NCBI RefSeq assembly: GCF_027921765.1
Contig: NZ_BSEJ01000004.1
Span: 62,001 to 126,000, forward strand
Direction: 5' to 3'
Source of the DNA: Microbacterium barkeri
GTDB lineage: Bacteria; Actinomycetota; Actinomycetes; Actinomycetales; Microbacteriaceae
Length of the DNA stretch: 64,000 nt
Part shown: one piece after another, positions 23,455-32,821 of the stretch
How the letters are laid out: each line of letters starts with the position of its first letter
Position numbering within the stretch: position 1 is the stretch's first letter
Position numbers and translations under genes: made by a program
The notes under the pieces: model-generated
Told to the model about the DNA's origin: nothing
Database searches by the model: none
The model's input: the letters and a program-made list of their open reading frames with translations, nothing else

Positions 23455-24633
23455 ATGACGACCCCCTCCTCCGTCCTGAGCGACGAGATCCTCGGCCAGC
23501 TCGAGAAGCAGGCGATCGAGCTCCCGTCCTGGGCGTTCGGCAACTCCGGCACCCGCTTCAAGGTCTTCGCGACCGCCGGCACGCCGCGCGACCCGTTCGA
23601 GAAGATCTCCGACGCCGCGCAGGTGAACAGGCTCACCGCGCTCGCGCCATCCGTCGCCCTGCACATCCCGTGGGACCTCGTCGACAGCTTCGACGACCTG
23701 CGCAAGCACGCCGAGGACAACGGCGTCGCGCTCGGCACGATCAACTCGAACACCTTCCAGGACGACGACTACAAGTTCGGCGCGCTCACGCACGAGGACG
23801 CGGCGATCCGCCAGAAGGCGATCGACCACCACTTCGCGTGCATCGACGTCATGAACGCGACCGGCTCGCGCGACCTCAAGATCTGGCTCGCCGAGGGATC
23901 GAACTACCCCGGCCAGGCCGACATGCGCGGCCGACAGGACCGCCTGAACGACTCGCTCCAGAAGATCTACGAGCGCCTCTCGGGCGAGCAGCGCCTCGTG
24001 CTCGAGTACAAGTTCTTCGAGCCCGCGTTCTACCACACCGATGTGCCCGACTGGGGCACGTCGTACGCGCAGGTGGCCACGCTCGGCGAGCGCGCGATGG
24101 TGTGCCTCGACACGGGACACCACGCGCCGGGCACGAACATCGAGTTCATCGTCATGCAGCTGCTTCGCCTCGGCAAGCTCGGCTCGTTCGACTTCAACTC
24201 GCGGTTCTACGCCGACGACGACCTCATCGTGGGCGCCGCCGACCCGTTCCAGCTCTTCCGCATCCTCTTCGAGGTCATCCGCGGCGGCGGCTACGCGAAC
24301 CCCGACGTCGCGTTCATGCTCGACCAGTGCCACAACGTCGAGAACAAGATCCTCGGCCAGATCCGCTCGGTGCTGAACGTCCAGGAGATGACGGCCCGTG
24401 CGCTGCTCGTCGACCAGGACGCGCTCCGTGCCGCGCAGGTCTCGGGAGACGTGCTCGCCGCGAACGCGGTGTTCATGGACGCGTTCTACACCGACGTGCG
24501 TCCGGCCCTCGCGCAGTGGCGCGAGTCGCGCGGCCTGCCCGCCGACCCCATGGCCGCCTACCTCGCCTCCGGCTACCAGGAGCGGATCGAGGCCGAGCGC
24601 GTCGGCGGCGTGCAGGCGGGCTGGGGCGCGTAA
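23455..24633 (+). CDS. rhaI: L-rhamnose isomerase (Pseudomonas stutzeri type)
   Basis: A 392-residue TIM-barrel isomerase converting L-rhamnose to L-rhamnulose. Metal and substrate motifs are LEYKFFEPAFYHTD, VCLDTGHHAPGTNIE and FDFNSRFYADDDLIVG, characteristic of the broad-specificity RhaI class rather than E. coli RhaA. Length is normal for the class and there is no signal peptide. It is the first gene of the rhamnose set and has its own operator; a DeoR regulator follows after 33 nt. Confidence 0.93.
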   Translation: MTTPSSVLSDEILGQLEKQAIELPSWAFGNSGTRFKVFATAGTPRDPFEKISDAAQVNRLTALAPSVALHIPWDLVDSFDDLRKHAEDNGVALGTINSNTFQDDDYKFGALTHEDAAIRQKAIDHHFACIDVMNATGSRDLKIWLAEGSNYPGQADMRGRQDRLNDSLQKIYERLSGEQRLVLEYKFFEPAFYHTDVPDWGTSYAQVATLGERAMVCLDTGHHAPGTNIEFIVMQLLRLGKLGSFDFNSRFYADDDLIVGAADPFQLFRILFEVIRGGGYANPDVAFMLDQCHNVENKILGQIRSVLNVQEMTARALLVDQDALRAAQVSGDVLAANAVFMDAFYTDVRPALAQWRESRGLPADPMAAYLASGYQERIEAERVGGVQAGWGA

Positions 24634-24666
24634 GCGGCCTCGCCCTCCGGAGATAGCATCGGCGAT

Positions 24667-25434
24667 ATGGCCACCACCGGGACCGTCGACGCCGAGGCGC
24701 GCCGCGCGCGCATCCTGGACCTCCTCTCGAAGAGCGGACGGGTCCGGATCGACGAGGCGGCCTCGGCGCTCGACGTCTCGGCGATGACCGTGCGCCGCGA
24801 CCTCGCCGACCTCGAGGCGGAGGGGATGCTGCGGCGCGTCCGCGGCGGCGCCGTCGCATCCGCTCGGCCGCGCTCATTCACCGAGCGGATGGCCACGGGC
24901 GCGGAGGCGAAGCTCGCCATCGCACGCAAGGTGCAGCACCTCCTCCCCCTCGACGGCGCGATCGCGGCCGACGCATCGTCGACGGTCGGGGTGCTCCTCT
25001 CGCAGCTCCCCGACGACACCGCGCGCGAGCTCCTCGTCGCGACCAACTCGCACGAGAACTTCCAGGTCGCCCGGCGCGCACCGGGCGCCACCGCGATCCT
25101 CGTGGGCGGCGAGGCCGAGCCGCGCACGGACAGCTTCGTCGGCCCGATCGCGTGCGCCGCCGCCCGGAGCCTGCACTACCGGCGCTTCTTCACGTCGGCG
25201 TCGGCGGTCGAGCCCGAGCGCGGAGCGTTCGAGGTGACGATGGCCGAGGCGCAGGTGAAGGCGGCCTTCGCGGACTCGGCGGACGAGACCATCCTCCTCG
25301 CCGACAGCGCGAAGCTGGGGCAGACCGCCCTGGCGCTCGGCCTCCCGTGGCAGCGCATCTCGCTCCTCGTGACCGAGCTCGACCCCCACGACCCCGCACT
25401 CGCCCCCTATCGCGAGCTGGTCGCCATCCTCTGA
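24667..25434 (+). CDS. DeoR-family transcriptional regulator (rhamnose cluster)
   Basis: 255 residues. The N-terminal DeoR helix-turn-helix is RRARILDLLSKSGRVRIDEAASALDVSAMTVRRDL, here spanning about residues 10-45, followed by RRVRGGAV, then the DeoRC sensor domain with the phosphosugar-binding style DGAIAADASSTV and ATNSHENFQ. TAGCAT (24654-24659) lies 7 nt before the ATG, pointing to a leaderless message. It sits between rhaI and the aldolase gene; the GTGAGATAATTCAC palindrome overlapping the aldolase promoter at 25485-25498 is a likely target. Effectors of the family are usually sugar phosphates, so rhamnulose-1-phosphate is a reasonable guess. Confidence 0.85.
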   Translation: MATTGTVDAEARRARILDLLSKSGRVRIDEAASALDVSAMTVRRDLADLEAEGMLRRVRGGAVASARPRSFTERMATGAEAKLAIARKVQHLLPLDGAIAADASSTVGVLLSQLPDDTARELLVATNSHENFQVARRAPGATAILVGGEAEPRTDSFVGPIACAAARSLHYRRFFTSASAVEPERGAFEVTMAEAQVKAAFADSADETILLADSAKLGQTALALGLPWQRISLLVTELDPHDPALAPYRELVAIL

Positions 25435-25465
25435 CCGGCCGCACGGCCGATTCCGCGGACGACCA

Positions 25466-25498
25466 TTGCCTCGCGTGTTACTTCGTGAGATAATTCAC
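25466..25498 (+). promoter_or_regulatory. Promoter and palindromic operator of the aldolase/dehydrogenase gene
   Basis: TTGCCT (25466-25471) and a near-consensus GATAAT (25489-25494), 17-nt spacer. GTGA and TCAC flank the -10 as an inverted repeat (25485-25498), ideally placed for repression, perhaps by the DeoR protein encoded upstream. Confidence 0.75.
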
Positions 25499-25554
25499 AA
25501 CAGAGCACACGACGCGGTGCCTCCGACGCGTCCGACATCCCTCGAAGGATCCTC

Positions 25555-27591
25555 ATGACGAACCCCACTGTCGCTGACCTCATCGCCCGGTCGAACCGGC
25601 TGGGCGCCGACCCGAAGAACACGAACTACGCCGGCGGCAACACGTCGGCCAAGGGCACGGACACCGACCCGGTGACCGGAGAGCCCGTCGAGCTGCTCTG
25701 GGTGAAGGGCTCGGGCGGCGACCTGGGCACGCTCACCGAGAAGGGCCTCGCCGCGCTCCGCCTCGACCGCATGCGCGCGCTCGTCGACGTCTACCCCGGC
25801 ATCGAGCGCGAGGACGAGATGGTCGCGGCGTTCGACTACTGCCTGCACGGCAAGGGGGGTGCGGCGCCGTCGATCGACACGGCGATGCACGGCCTCGTCG
25901 ACGCCGCGCACGTCGACCACCTGCACCCCGACAGCGGCATCGCGATCGCGACCGCGGCGGATGGCGAGGAGCTGACCGCGCGGATCTTCGGCGACAAGGT
26001 GGTTTGGGTCCCGTGGCGCCGCCCCGGCTTCCAGCTCGGCCTCGACATCGCGGAGATCAAGAAGGCCAATCCGCAGGCGGTCGGGACGATCCTCGGCGGT
26101 CACGGCATCACGGCGTGGGGCGACACGAGCGAGGAGAGCGAGCGCAACTCGCTCTGGATCATCGAGACCGCGCAGAAGTACATCGACGAGAACGGCAAGG
26201 CCGACCCGTTCGGCGGCGTCCGCCCGGGCTTCGAGGCCCTCCCCGAGGCCGAGCGCCGCGCGAAGGCCGCCGCGCTCGCCGCGACGATCCGCGGCCTCGC
26301 GTCCACCGACAAGCCGATGGTCGGCCACTTCACCGACTCGGACACGGTGCTCGACTTCCTCGCCTCCGAGAAGGCGCCCGCGCTCGCCGAGCTCGGCACG
26401 AGCTGCCCCGACCACTTCCTCCGCACCAAGGTCAAGCCGCTGCTGCTCGACCTGCCCGCGACCGCGTCGGTCGAGGAGTCGATCGCGCGCCTGAAGGAGC
26501 TGCACGAGCAGTACCGCGCCGACTACACGGCGTACTACGAGGCGCACGCGACCGCGGACAGCCCGGCCATCCGCGGCGCCGACCCGCTCATCGTGCTCGT
26601 CCCCGGCGTCGGCATGTTCTCGTACGGCGCGAACAAGCAGACCGCGCGCGTCGCGGGCGAGTTCTACGTCAACGCGATCAACGTCATGCGCGGCGCAGAG
26701 GCCCTCTCGACGTACACGCCGATCTCCGACGCGGAGAAGTTCCGCATCGAGTACTGGGCGCTCGAGGAGGCCAAGCTCCAGCGCATGCCGAAGCCCAAGA
26801 CCCACCAGGGTCGCATCGCGTTCGTCACGGGCGCCGCATCGGGCATCGGCAAGGCCATCGCGAAGCGCCTCGCCACCGAGGGCGCGTGCGTCGTCGTCGC
26901 CGACCTCGACCTCGAGAAGGCGCAGGCGGCGGCCGCCGAGCTCGGCAACTCGGACGTCGCGATCGGCGTCGCGGCGAACGTCGCCGACGCGGAGGGTGTC
27001 CAGGCCGCGATCGACGCCACGCTGCTCGCGTTCGGCGGCATCGACCTCGTCGTCAACAACGCCGGCCTGTCGCTGTCGAAGCCGCTGCTCGAGACGACCG
27101 AGAAGGACTGGGACCTCCAGCACGACGTCATGGCGAAGGGCTCGTTCCTCGTCTCGAAGGCGGCAGCCAAGGCGCTCATCGAACAGGGCATGGGCGGCGA
27201 CGTGATCTACATCTCGTCGAAGAACTCGGTCTTCGCGGGCCCGAACAACATCGCCTACTCGGCGACCAAGGCCGACCAGGCGCACCAGGTGCGTCTGCTG
27301 GCGGTGGAGCTCGGCGAGCACGGCGTCCGCGTGAACGGCATCAACCCCGACGGCGTCGTGCGCGGCTCGGGCATCTTCGCCGCCGGCTGGGGCGCCAACC
27401 GCGCCGCCACCTACGGTGTGAAGGAAGAGGACCTCGGCCAGTTCTACGCGAACCGGACCATCCTCAAGCGCGAGGTCGTCCCCGAGAACGTGGCGGACGC
27501 GGTCTACGTGCTCACGGGCCCCGAGCTCAGCCGCACCACGGGTCTCCACATCCCCGTCGACTCGGGCGTCGCAGCCGCCTTCCTGCGCTGA
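25555..27591 (+). CDS. Bifunctional rhamnulose-1-phosphate aldolase / lactaldehyde (short-chain) dehydrogenase
   Basis: A 678-residue two-domain enzyme. Residues 1-~400 are a class II aldolase: zinc-site histidines in AAHVDHLHPD (His119, His122, His124) and the GGHGI segment later. Residues ~410-678 are a short-chain dehydrogenase: GAASGIGKAIAKRL cofactor loop, VNNAG, ISSKNS, and the active-site YSATK. It would split rhamnulose-1-phosphate into DHAP and L-lactaldehyde and then oxidise the lactaldehyde, as known for this fusion in Actinobacteria and Bacillus. The ribosome site is GAAGGAT. A 16-bp hairpin separates it from the kinase gene. Confidence 0.92.
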   Translation: MTNPTVADLIARSNRLGADPKNTNYAGGNTSAKGTDTDPVTGEPVELLWVKGSGGDLGTLTEKGLAALRLDRMRALVDVYPGIEREDEMVAAFDYCLHGKGGAAPSIDTAMHGLVDAAHVDHLHPDSGIAIATAADGEELTARIFGDKVVWVPWRRPGFQLGLDIAEIKKANPQAVGTILGGHGITAWGDTSEESERNSLWIIETAQKYIDENGKADPFGGVRPGFEALPEAERRAKAAALAATIRGLASTDKPMVGHFTDSDTVLDFLASEKAPALAELGTSCPDHFLRTKVKPLLLDLPATASVEESIARLKELHEQYRADYTAYYEAHATADSPAIRGADPLIVLVPGVGMFSYGANKQTARVAGEFYVNAINVMRGAEALSTYTPISDAEKFRIEYWALEEAKLQRMPKPKTHQGRIAFVTGAASGIGKAIAKRLATEGACVVVADLDLEKAQAAAAELGNSDVAIGVAANVADAEGVQAAIDATLLAFGGIDLVVNNAGLSLSKPLLETTEKDWDLQHDVMAKGSFLVSKAAAKALIEQGMGGDVIYISSKNSVFAGPNNIAYSATKADQAHQVRLLAVELGEHGVRVNGINPDGVVRGSGIFAAGWGANRAATYGVKEEDLGQFYANRTILKREVVPENVADAVYVLTGPELSRTTGLHIPVDSGVAAAFLR

Positions 27592-27598
27592 CCCGTCC

Positions 27599-27642
27599 AG
27601 GAGCCCGGCGCGCGCGACCGCACACGCGCGCGCCGGGCTCCT
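27599..27642 (+). terminator. Long hairpin between aldolase and rhamnulokinase genes
   Basis: A perfect 16-bp stem (27599-27614 with 27627-27642) and a 12-nt loop, starting 8 nt after the stop codon and followed by CCCCC rather than T. The kinase ATG follows 38 nt later with no obvious new promoter, so partial readthrough and down-tuning of the kinase is possible. Confidence 0.75.
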
Positions 27643-27679
27643 CCCCCGCCATCCCCTTCCCCTGAGGAGCGTCCCGCCC

Positions 27680-29092
27680 ATGACCGTCACCGTCGCCGCC
27701 GTCGACCTCGGAGCCACGAGCGGCCGGGTCATGCTCGGCCACGTCGGCCCCGACGAGCTGCGCCTGGAAGCCGTCGCGCGCTTCCCCAACACCCCGGTCG
27801 AGACAATCGACGGGCTGCACTGGAACATCCTCGAGCTCTACCGCTCGATCGTCGAGGGCCTCCGCGCCGCCGCGCAGACCGGCGACGTCGCCGCCATCGG
27901 GATCGACTCGTGGGCCGTGGACTACGCTCTCCTCCGCGGCGGCCGCATGCTCGGCACGCCCTATCACTATCGCGATGCCCGCACCGCCGCCGGCGTCGAC
28001 GCCGTCCACGCGGTCGCTCCGTTCGAGGAGCTGTACGGCGAGAACGGTCTGCAGTTCCTCGCGTTCAACACGCTCTACCAGCTCGCCGCCGACCGCATCG
28101 CCGGCACGCTCGACCTCGCCGACGAGGCCCTGCTCATCCCCGACCTCATCGCCTACTGGCTGACCGGCGAGAAGGTCGCCGAGAGCACGAACGCGTCGAC
28201 CACGGGACTCCTGCGCGTGGGCGGCGGAGACTGGAACCGCCCCCTCGCCGAGAGCCTCGGCATCCCCTCGCGCCTCCTGCCGCCCCTCGTGCAGCCCGGC
28301 CACCGCATCGGCACGCTGCGCGACGCCGTGCGCACGGCCACGGGGCTCGACGCGCCCGTCATCGCGGTCGGCTCGCACGACACGGCGTCGGCCGTCGCGG
28401 CGATCCCGATGACCGACCCCGATGCGGCGTACATCAGCTGCGGCACGTGGGGCCTCGTCGGCGTCGAGCTCGACGCGCCTGTCCTCACCGAGGCGAGCCG
28501 CGCCGCGAACTTCACGAACGAGGGCGGCGTCGACGGCCGCGTGCGCTTCCTGCACAACGTCATGGGCCTGTGGCTCCTCTCGGAGTCGGTGCGCACGTGG
28601 GAGCGCGAGTCGGGCGAGACCATCGACCTGCCCGCCCTGCTCGCCGAGGCCGCGGCCGTCGAGACGCCGCAGCCCGTCTTCGATGCGAACGACCCCGTCT
28701 TCACGGCGCCGGGCGGGATGCCCGACCGGATCGCGAGCTGGCTGTCCGAACGCGGGCTCGCCGTGCCGCAGTCCCGTGCCGCGTTCGCGCGCTGCATCGT
28801 CGAGAGCCTCGCGTCGGCGTTCGCGGACGCCGTCCACGCCGCCGCCGAGCTCTCCGGCAAGCGCGTGAACGCCATCCACCTCGTGGGCGGCGGCTCGCTC
28901 AACGAGCTCCTCTGCCAGCTCACTGCCGATCGCGCCGGTCTCCCCGTGCTCGCCGGGCCCGTCGAGGCGACCGCCCTCGGCAACGTGCTCGTCCAGGCCC
29001 GCGCGCTCGGCGAGCTCTCCGGCTCCCTCGAGGATCTGCGCGAGCTCGTGGCGCGCACGACCGCGCCGCGACGCTTCGCGCCCCGCGCATGA
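27680..29092 (+). CDS. rhaB: L-rhamnulokinase
   Basis: A 470-residue FGGY-family carbohydrate kinase that phosphorylates L-rhamnulose at C1. Visible motifs are the phosphate-1 loop VDLGATSGRVM (residues 8-18), GIDSWAVDYALL, the SHDTASAVAAIP segment, SCGTWGLVGVE, and the adenosine loop LVGGGSLNELLCQLTADRAG. GAGGAG lies upstream of the ATG. Its stop overlaps the next start, so the serine hydrolase is coupled to it. Domain order and length are normal for the family. Confidence 0.93.
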   Translation: MTVTVAAVDLGATSGRVMLGHVGPDELRLEAVARFPNTPVETIDGLHWNILELYRSIVEGLRAAAQTGDVAAIGIDSWAVDYALLRGGRMLGTPYHYRDARTAAGVDAVHAVAPFEELYGENGLQFLAFNTLYQLAADRIAGTLDLADEALLIPDLIAYWLTGEKVAESTNASTTGLLRVGGGDWNRPLAESLGIPSRLLPPLVQPGHRIGTLRDAVRTATGLDAPVIAVGSHDTASAVAAIPMTDPDAAYISCGTWGLVGVELDAPVLTEASRAANFTNEGGVDGRVRFLHNVMGLWLLSESVRTWERESGETIDLPALLAEAAAVETPQPVFDANDPVFTAPGGMPDRIASWLSERGLAVPQSRAAFARCIVESLASAFADAVHAAAELSGKRVNAIHLVGGGSLNELLCQLTADRAGLPVLAGPVEATALGNVLVQARALGELSGSLEDLRELVARTTAPRRFAPRA

Positions 29093-30048
29093 CCGACTGG
29101 GGCGCGGCGTTCGACTGGGCGCGCCGCCACGTCGACGCGGGCCGCATCCCGACCGCGGTCCTCGGCATCGCGACGGCCGACGGCGTCGTCGCGCTCGATG
29201 CCTTCGGCGCGACGGATGGCCGCACCGCGCGGATCGACGATCCGTACCGCCTGTTCTCGATCACGAAGGTGCTCACGGGGCTCGCCGCCGCGCGCGCGAT
29301 CGAGCGCGGCCTGCTCACGTCGCAGACCCCGCTCGCCGACGCCGTGCCCGAGGCAGCCGCCGCCCGCGACGACGTCGTGCGCCTCGAGCACCTCATGGCG
29401 CACACCTCGGGGCTCATCGAGCCGGCGCTCGACCCGGTCGAGGGGCTCGCCGCGGCGCTGCGCCGCCCTGGCCGCGACTTCGCCGTCGGCACCGCATCGC
29501 GCTACTCGTCGATCGCGTTCCAGGGCGCGGCCGAGCTCATCCGCCACGCGACAGGACGGTCGTGGGAGGACGAGGTGCGCGCCTTCGCACCCGGACTCGT
29601 CCTGGACGAGGACGCGGACCCGCACCGCATCCCCGACATCGAGGCGAGTCTCGACCTCGACCGCTTCGCCGCCTCGCGGCACCCGGGCGCGGGCGCCATC
29701 GGCACGGCGGGAGCGCTCCTGGCGCTCGGCTCGGCCCTGCTCCGCGGCGGCGCGGACATCGTGCGCCCCGGAACCCTCGAGATGATGCTCCGCCCCCTCA
29801 CGACCGGCGTGCCTCGCCTCGAGCCGTACCCCGCGGAGCGCGGACAGGACTGGGGCTTCTCGTGGAACCTCCGCACGCGCGCGCCCGCCCTCATCGACCG
29901 CGACGTCTACGGGCACGCGGGATGGCCGGGCACCGAGTTCTGGATCCATCCGACCGCGGGCATCGCGTGGACGCTGCTGACGAACCGCGCGAACGGCCAC
30001 GGCCTCGACGCCGATCAGCTCGACAACGCGATCGTCTCGGGGGTCTGA
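29089..30048 (+). CDS. Serine hydrolase, class C beta-lactamase/esterase fold
   Basis: A 319-residue protein without a signal peptide. The catalytic SxxK is SITK (Ser57, Lys60). The YxN motif appears as RYSS (Tyr139, Asn replaced by Ser), and the HxG-like KTG box as GHAGWPGT. The fold is shared by penicillin-binding proteins, beta-lactamases and esterases; a cytoplasmic esterase that removes acyl groups from imported sugars is a plausible role next to rhamnulokinase, since RG-I is acetylated. It overlaps the kinase by 4 nt. A 14-bp palindrome TCTGAGCGCTCAGA (30044-30057) spans its stop codon. Confidence 0.8.
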   Translation: MTDWGAAFDWARRHVDAGRIPTAVLGIATADGVVALDAFGATDGRTARIDDPYRLFSITKVLTGLAAARAIERGLLTSQTPLADAVPEAAAARDDVVRLEHLMAHTSGLIEPALDPVEGLAAALRRPGRDFAVGTASRYSSIAFQGAAELIRHATGRSWEDEVRAFAPGLVLDEDADPHRIPDIEASLDLDRFAASRHPGAGAIGTAGALLALGSALLRGGADIVRPGTLEMMLRPLTTGVPRLEPYPAERGQDWGFSWNLRTRAPALIDRDVYGHAGWPGTEFWIHPTAGIAWTLLTNRANGHGLDADQLDNAIVSGV

Positions 30049-30104
30049 GCGCTCAGAGCGCGCATGACCGAGGGCAGAGTTCTCCCCTGAGACGCGGTGT
30101 CGTG

Positions 30105-31706
30105 TCAGAAGGGGGGTGGTTCGTCGTCGTCGGGGGTGAAGCGGGCGACCGGTGGCGGGGTGTCGGTATAGACGCGTCCGTTCGGGGACGTCCATTCGAG
30201 AACACCCCCGGGCCCCTGGGTGACGGTCCATTCGGTCATCTGCTCGAGCATGTGATGTGTCTCACAGAGGTACTCGAGGTTCGCCACGTTCGTGGGCCCG
30301 CCGCGGGAGTGGGGGTGGGTGTGGTCGATGTCGACGTAGTGCTTGCGGATGGCCTGCCGGCACCCGGGGAACCGGCACCGCTCATCCCGCGCCTTCAGGA
30401 ACCGCCGCTGTGCGGTGGTGGGGAACCTCTGATCCACGGTGAGGAGGACCCCGGTGTGCGCGTCGGTGAAGGCGCGGTTCCAGATCGTCGCGTCCGCGGC
30501 GATCTGCTTGGCGTCGATGATCGGGATCGGGCCTGCCCCGGCGAGGGTGGCGCCTTCGGTGCGGTGGGTGGGGTCGGCGAGCGCCGTGGCGGGGATCGTG
30601 ATGTGCACGCTCCCGCGAATCGCGCCGAGCCCGACGGCCGGAGATTTCCGGGAACGGAACGCCGCACCCGATCCCGTGGCCGAGGTAGCGTCCGAACCGG
30701 ATCCGGCGGCCGCGCCGGGCGACGGGCGCGCGTCCGCGCGAGCGCCCGCGTCAACGCTTGCGCCCGCGTCGCCGTCGACGCCCATGACGCCCAGGCCCAC
30801 ATCACCCGCCTTCACGTCCGCATCCGCGCCGCTTGTGCCTGTGGCGCCGAGTCCGACATCGCCGGCTTTCGCATCCGCACAGTTGAAGGTGGCGCCGTAG
30901 AGGTGGTCGTGGCCGGTGGGGGTGCCGGTGAGGGTGAGGTCGGTGAAGATGTCCGCCCGGATCTCATCCAAGGTGCGGTCATCCGCGAGCGCTATGGGGT
31001 CGCCGGCGCGGCGGGCGGCGGCGCGGGCGGCGAGGACGGTCTTCGCCATCTGGTCGATGCGGTCCATCATCCCCACCCCGAGCACGTTGGGCAGTTCCCC
31101 GTTGAGGGCGCCCATCGCGTCCTCCCCGGGCCGGAACCCCACCCGCCGGCGCCTGCGGGCGGCCTTGTGGCGGTCGCTGATCGAGACCGGGTCCAGTTCC
31201 TGCGCGATCTTCCGCGCCACCTCCGCCAGAGCCGCCGCGGTCATCGGCACCCGGTCCAGCCGCGCCAGCACCCGCACCTCGAACACGCTGCGGGTCTCGT
31301 CGTCGTCGATGCGGTCCCCGCACAGCACGATCGTGCGCGCGTGCGGGAGCGACACCGTCCCTTCCGCGAGCCGGTCCCGCACGACCGGGAACCGGGAGAC
31401 GAGGTTCGTCGCGTCGTTCATCTGCCGCTCCACCGACCGGCCCGGGGTGTGCGTGGCCGCGGCGATCTCCTCCGCGATCGCCCGATGCGCCCACGCCCGC
31501 GACGAGCCCCCGGCCGCGACCTGCCGCTCATGCTGCGCCCACGCCACCTGCGACGCCGACGCCAACGCCATCTGACGCGCCGCCTGGGCATGCGCGATCA
31601 CCCTGTCCGCCGCCCGGATCGCCTCGATCGCCGACTCCACCGCCGCACGCTCCGAAGCCGTCGGGCACGGACCATCCCCTTCACCCCACACAGCCCCATC
31701 GCTCAT
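30105..31706 (-). CDS. DUF222 / HNH endonuclease domain protein (13E12-repeat type)
   Basis: 533 residues. The N-terminal ~260 residues are the helical DUF222 domain (13E12 family); the C-terminal HNH nuclease has the CRFPGC zinc-type turn, then HYVDIDHTHPHSRGG and NLEYLCETHH. Between them is a low-complexity Ala/Gly/Asp linker with two copies of KAGDVGLG (about residues 275-345). Such genes occur in many copies in Actinobacteria and may be selfish or defence-related; the function is not established. It is transcribed from 31706 against the rhamnose genes and is not part of the sugar pathways. Confidence 0.87.
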   Translation of the reverse strand: MSDGAVWGEGDGPCPTASERAAVESAIEAIRAADRVIAHAQAARQMALASASQVAWAQHERQVAAGGSSRAWAHRAIAEEIAAATHTPGRSVERQMNDATNLVSRFPVVRDRLAEGTVSLPHARTIVLCGDRIDDDETRSVFEVRVLARLDRVPMTAAALAEVARKIAQELDPVSISDRHKAARRRRRVGFRPGEDAMGALNGELPNVLGVGMMDRIDQMAKTVLAARAAARRAGDPIALADDRTLDEIRADIFTDLTLTGTPTGHDHLYGATFNCADAKAGDVGLGATGTSGADADVKAGDVGLGVMGVDGDAGASVDAGARADARPSPGAAAGSGSDATSATGSGAAFRSRKSPAVGLGAIRGSVHITIPATALADPTHRTEGATLAGAGPIPIIDAKQIAADATIWNRAFTDAHTGVLLTVDQRFPTTAQRRFLKARDERCRFPGCRQAIRKHYVDIDHTHPHSRGGPTNVANLEYLCETHHMLEQMTEWTVTQGPGGVLEWTSPNGRVYTDTPPPVARFTPDDDEPPPF

Positions 31707-31883
31707 GACACCAGTGTCCCGCCCACCACGGACATTCGAAGACCCCTACGAGCCAGAACGAAGCACAAAAGGTCACAGAACGATAACGAAGCAGGCGTGG
31801 GATCGTCGCTCGCGATCCCGGCGTCAGGTCTCGGACACCGCACCCGCGGAGCACGGACGTGCGTCGCCCAACGCACCGCGCCG

Positions 31884-32798
31884 TCACATCTGGGCCGGGA
31901 ACGCCTCCAGCGCCCGCCGACTCTCGAACTCCCGCTCCGTGCCGTCGACGGGGTCGACGAACCGCAGCGTGCGCGCGAGCAGCTGCAGAGGGGATGAGAA
32001 GTCGTCGATGTCGACCTCCTGCACGCGCGGGTAGATGGGGTCGCCGACGATCGGCCGCCCGATCCGGTTCATGTGCAGGCGGATCTGGTGGGTCTTCCCC
32101 GTGAAGGGCGTCGCGCGATAGCGCGCGAGGCCGCCGCGCTCCTCGATGAGCTCGATGAGCGTGTGCGCGTTCGGCGGGCGGTCGTCGTGCTCGAACGCCT
32201 GCATGACGCCGTGCTCCTTGGTGATGCAGCTGCGCACGTGCGCGGGCAGCTCGAGGTCGCCGGGCGCCGCGGCCACCGCCTCGTACTCCTTCTGCGGCAC
32301 GCGCTCCTCGAACATCGACTGGTAGGCGCGCCGCCACCGCCGCTCGGTCGTGAGGAGGAGGACCCCCGCGGTCACGCGGTCGAGACGGTGCGCCGGCGAG
32401 AGCTCGGGGAGGCCGAGCATGCGGCGAGCGCGCACGACGACGCTCTGCTGGACGTGCCGGCCGCGCGGGATTGTCGCGAGGAAGTGCGGTTTGTCGACCA
32501 CGACGATCCGCTCGTCCTGGTGCAGCACCTCGAGCGGGAACGGCACCTCCGCCTCCTCGCGCAGATCGCGATGGAACCAGACGAACATATGGGGCCGGAA
32601 CGGCGCGTCCGGGGCGAACGGGCGGCCCTCGTCGTCGACGAAGGCGCCCTCGTCGAGCATCTCGTCGAGACGCTCGGGCCGCAGGCGCGGCATGTGCGCG
32701 GCGAGGTGGTCGCGCAGCGACGCGTGCGGGCTCGTGCGCGGCGTCCGCACCCACGCCGCATCGAGGCCGTGACGCTGCGGAAGCGGGGAGCGGGGCAT
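31884..32798 (-). CDS. RNA pseudouridine synthase (RluA-like)
   Basis: A 304-residue enzyme that isomerises uridine in rRNA or tRNA. The catalytic Asp lies in AHRLDRVTAGVLL; a KPHFLATIPRGRH segment precedes it and the GKTHQIRLHMNRIG block follows, all typical of the RluA group. The ATG at 32798 begins MPRSPLPQRHG; the longer open frame upstream is non-coding. It is divergent from the lldR gene, sharing a 69-nt intergenic region. A housekeeping gene unrelated to the island. Confidence 0.9.
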   Translation of the reverse strand: MPRSPLPQRHGLDAAWVRTPRTSPHASLRDHLAAHMPRLRPERLDEMLDEGAFVDDEGRPFAPDAPFRPHMFVWFHRDLREEAEVPFPLEVLHQDERIVVVDKPHFLATIPRGRHVQQSVVVRARRMLGLPELSPAHRLDRVTAGVLLLTTERRWRRAYQSMFEERVPQKEYEAVAAAPGDLELPAHVRSCITKEHGVMQAFEHDDRPPNAHTLIELIEERGGLARYRATPFTGKTHQIRLHMNRIGRPIVGDPIYPRVQEVDIDDFSSPLQLLARTLRFVDPVDGTEREFESRRALEAFPAQM

Positions 32799-32821
32799 CC
32801 CTCGACGGTACCCCGCAGACG

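Noticed and set aside
24667..25434. DeoR gene as a regulator of the isomerase gene just upstream
   Set aside because: The isomerase promoter carries a LacI-type site and no DeoR-like palindrome, so the aldolase promoter is the better target.
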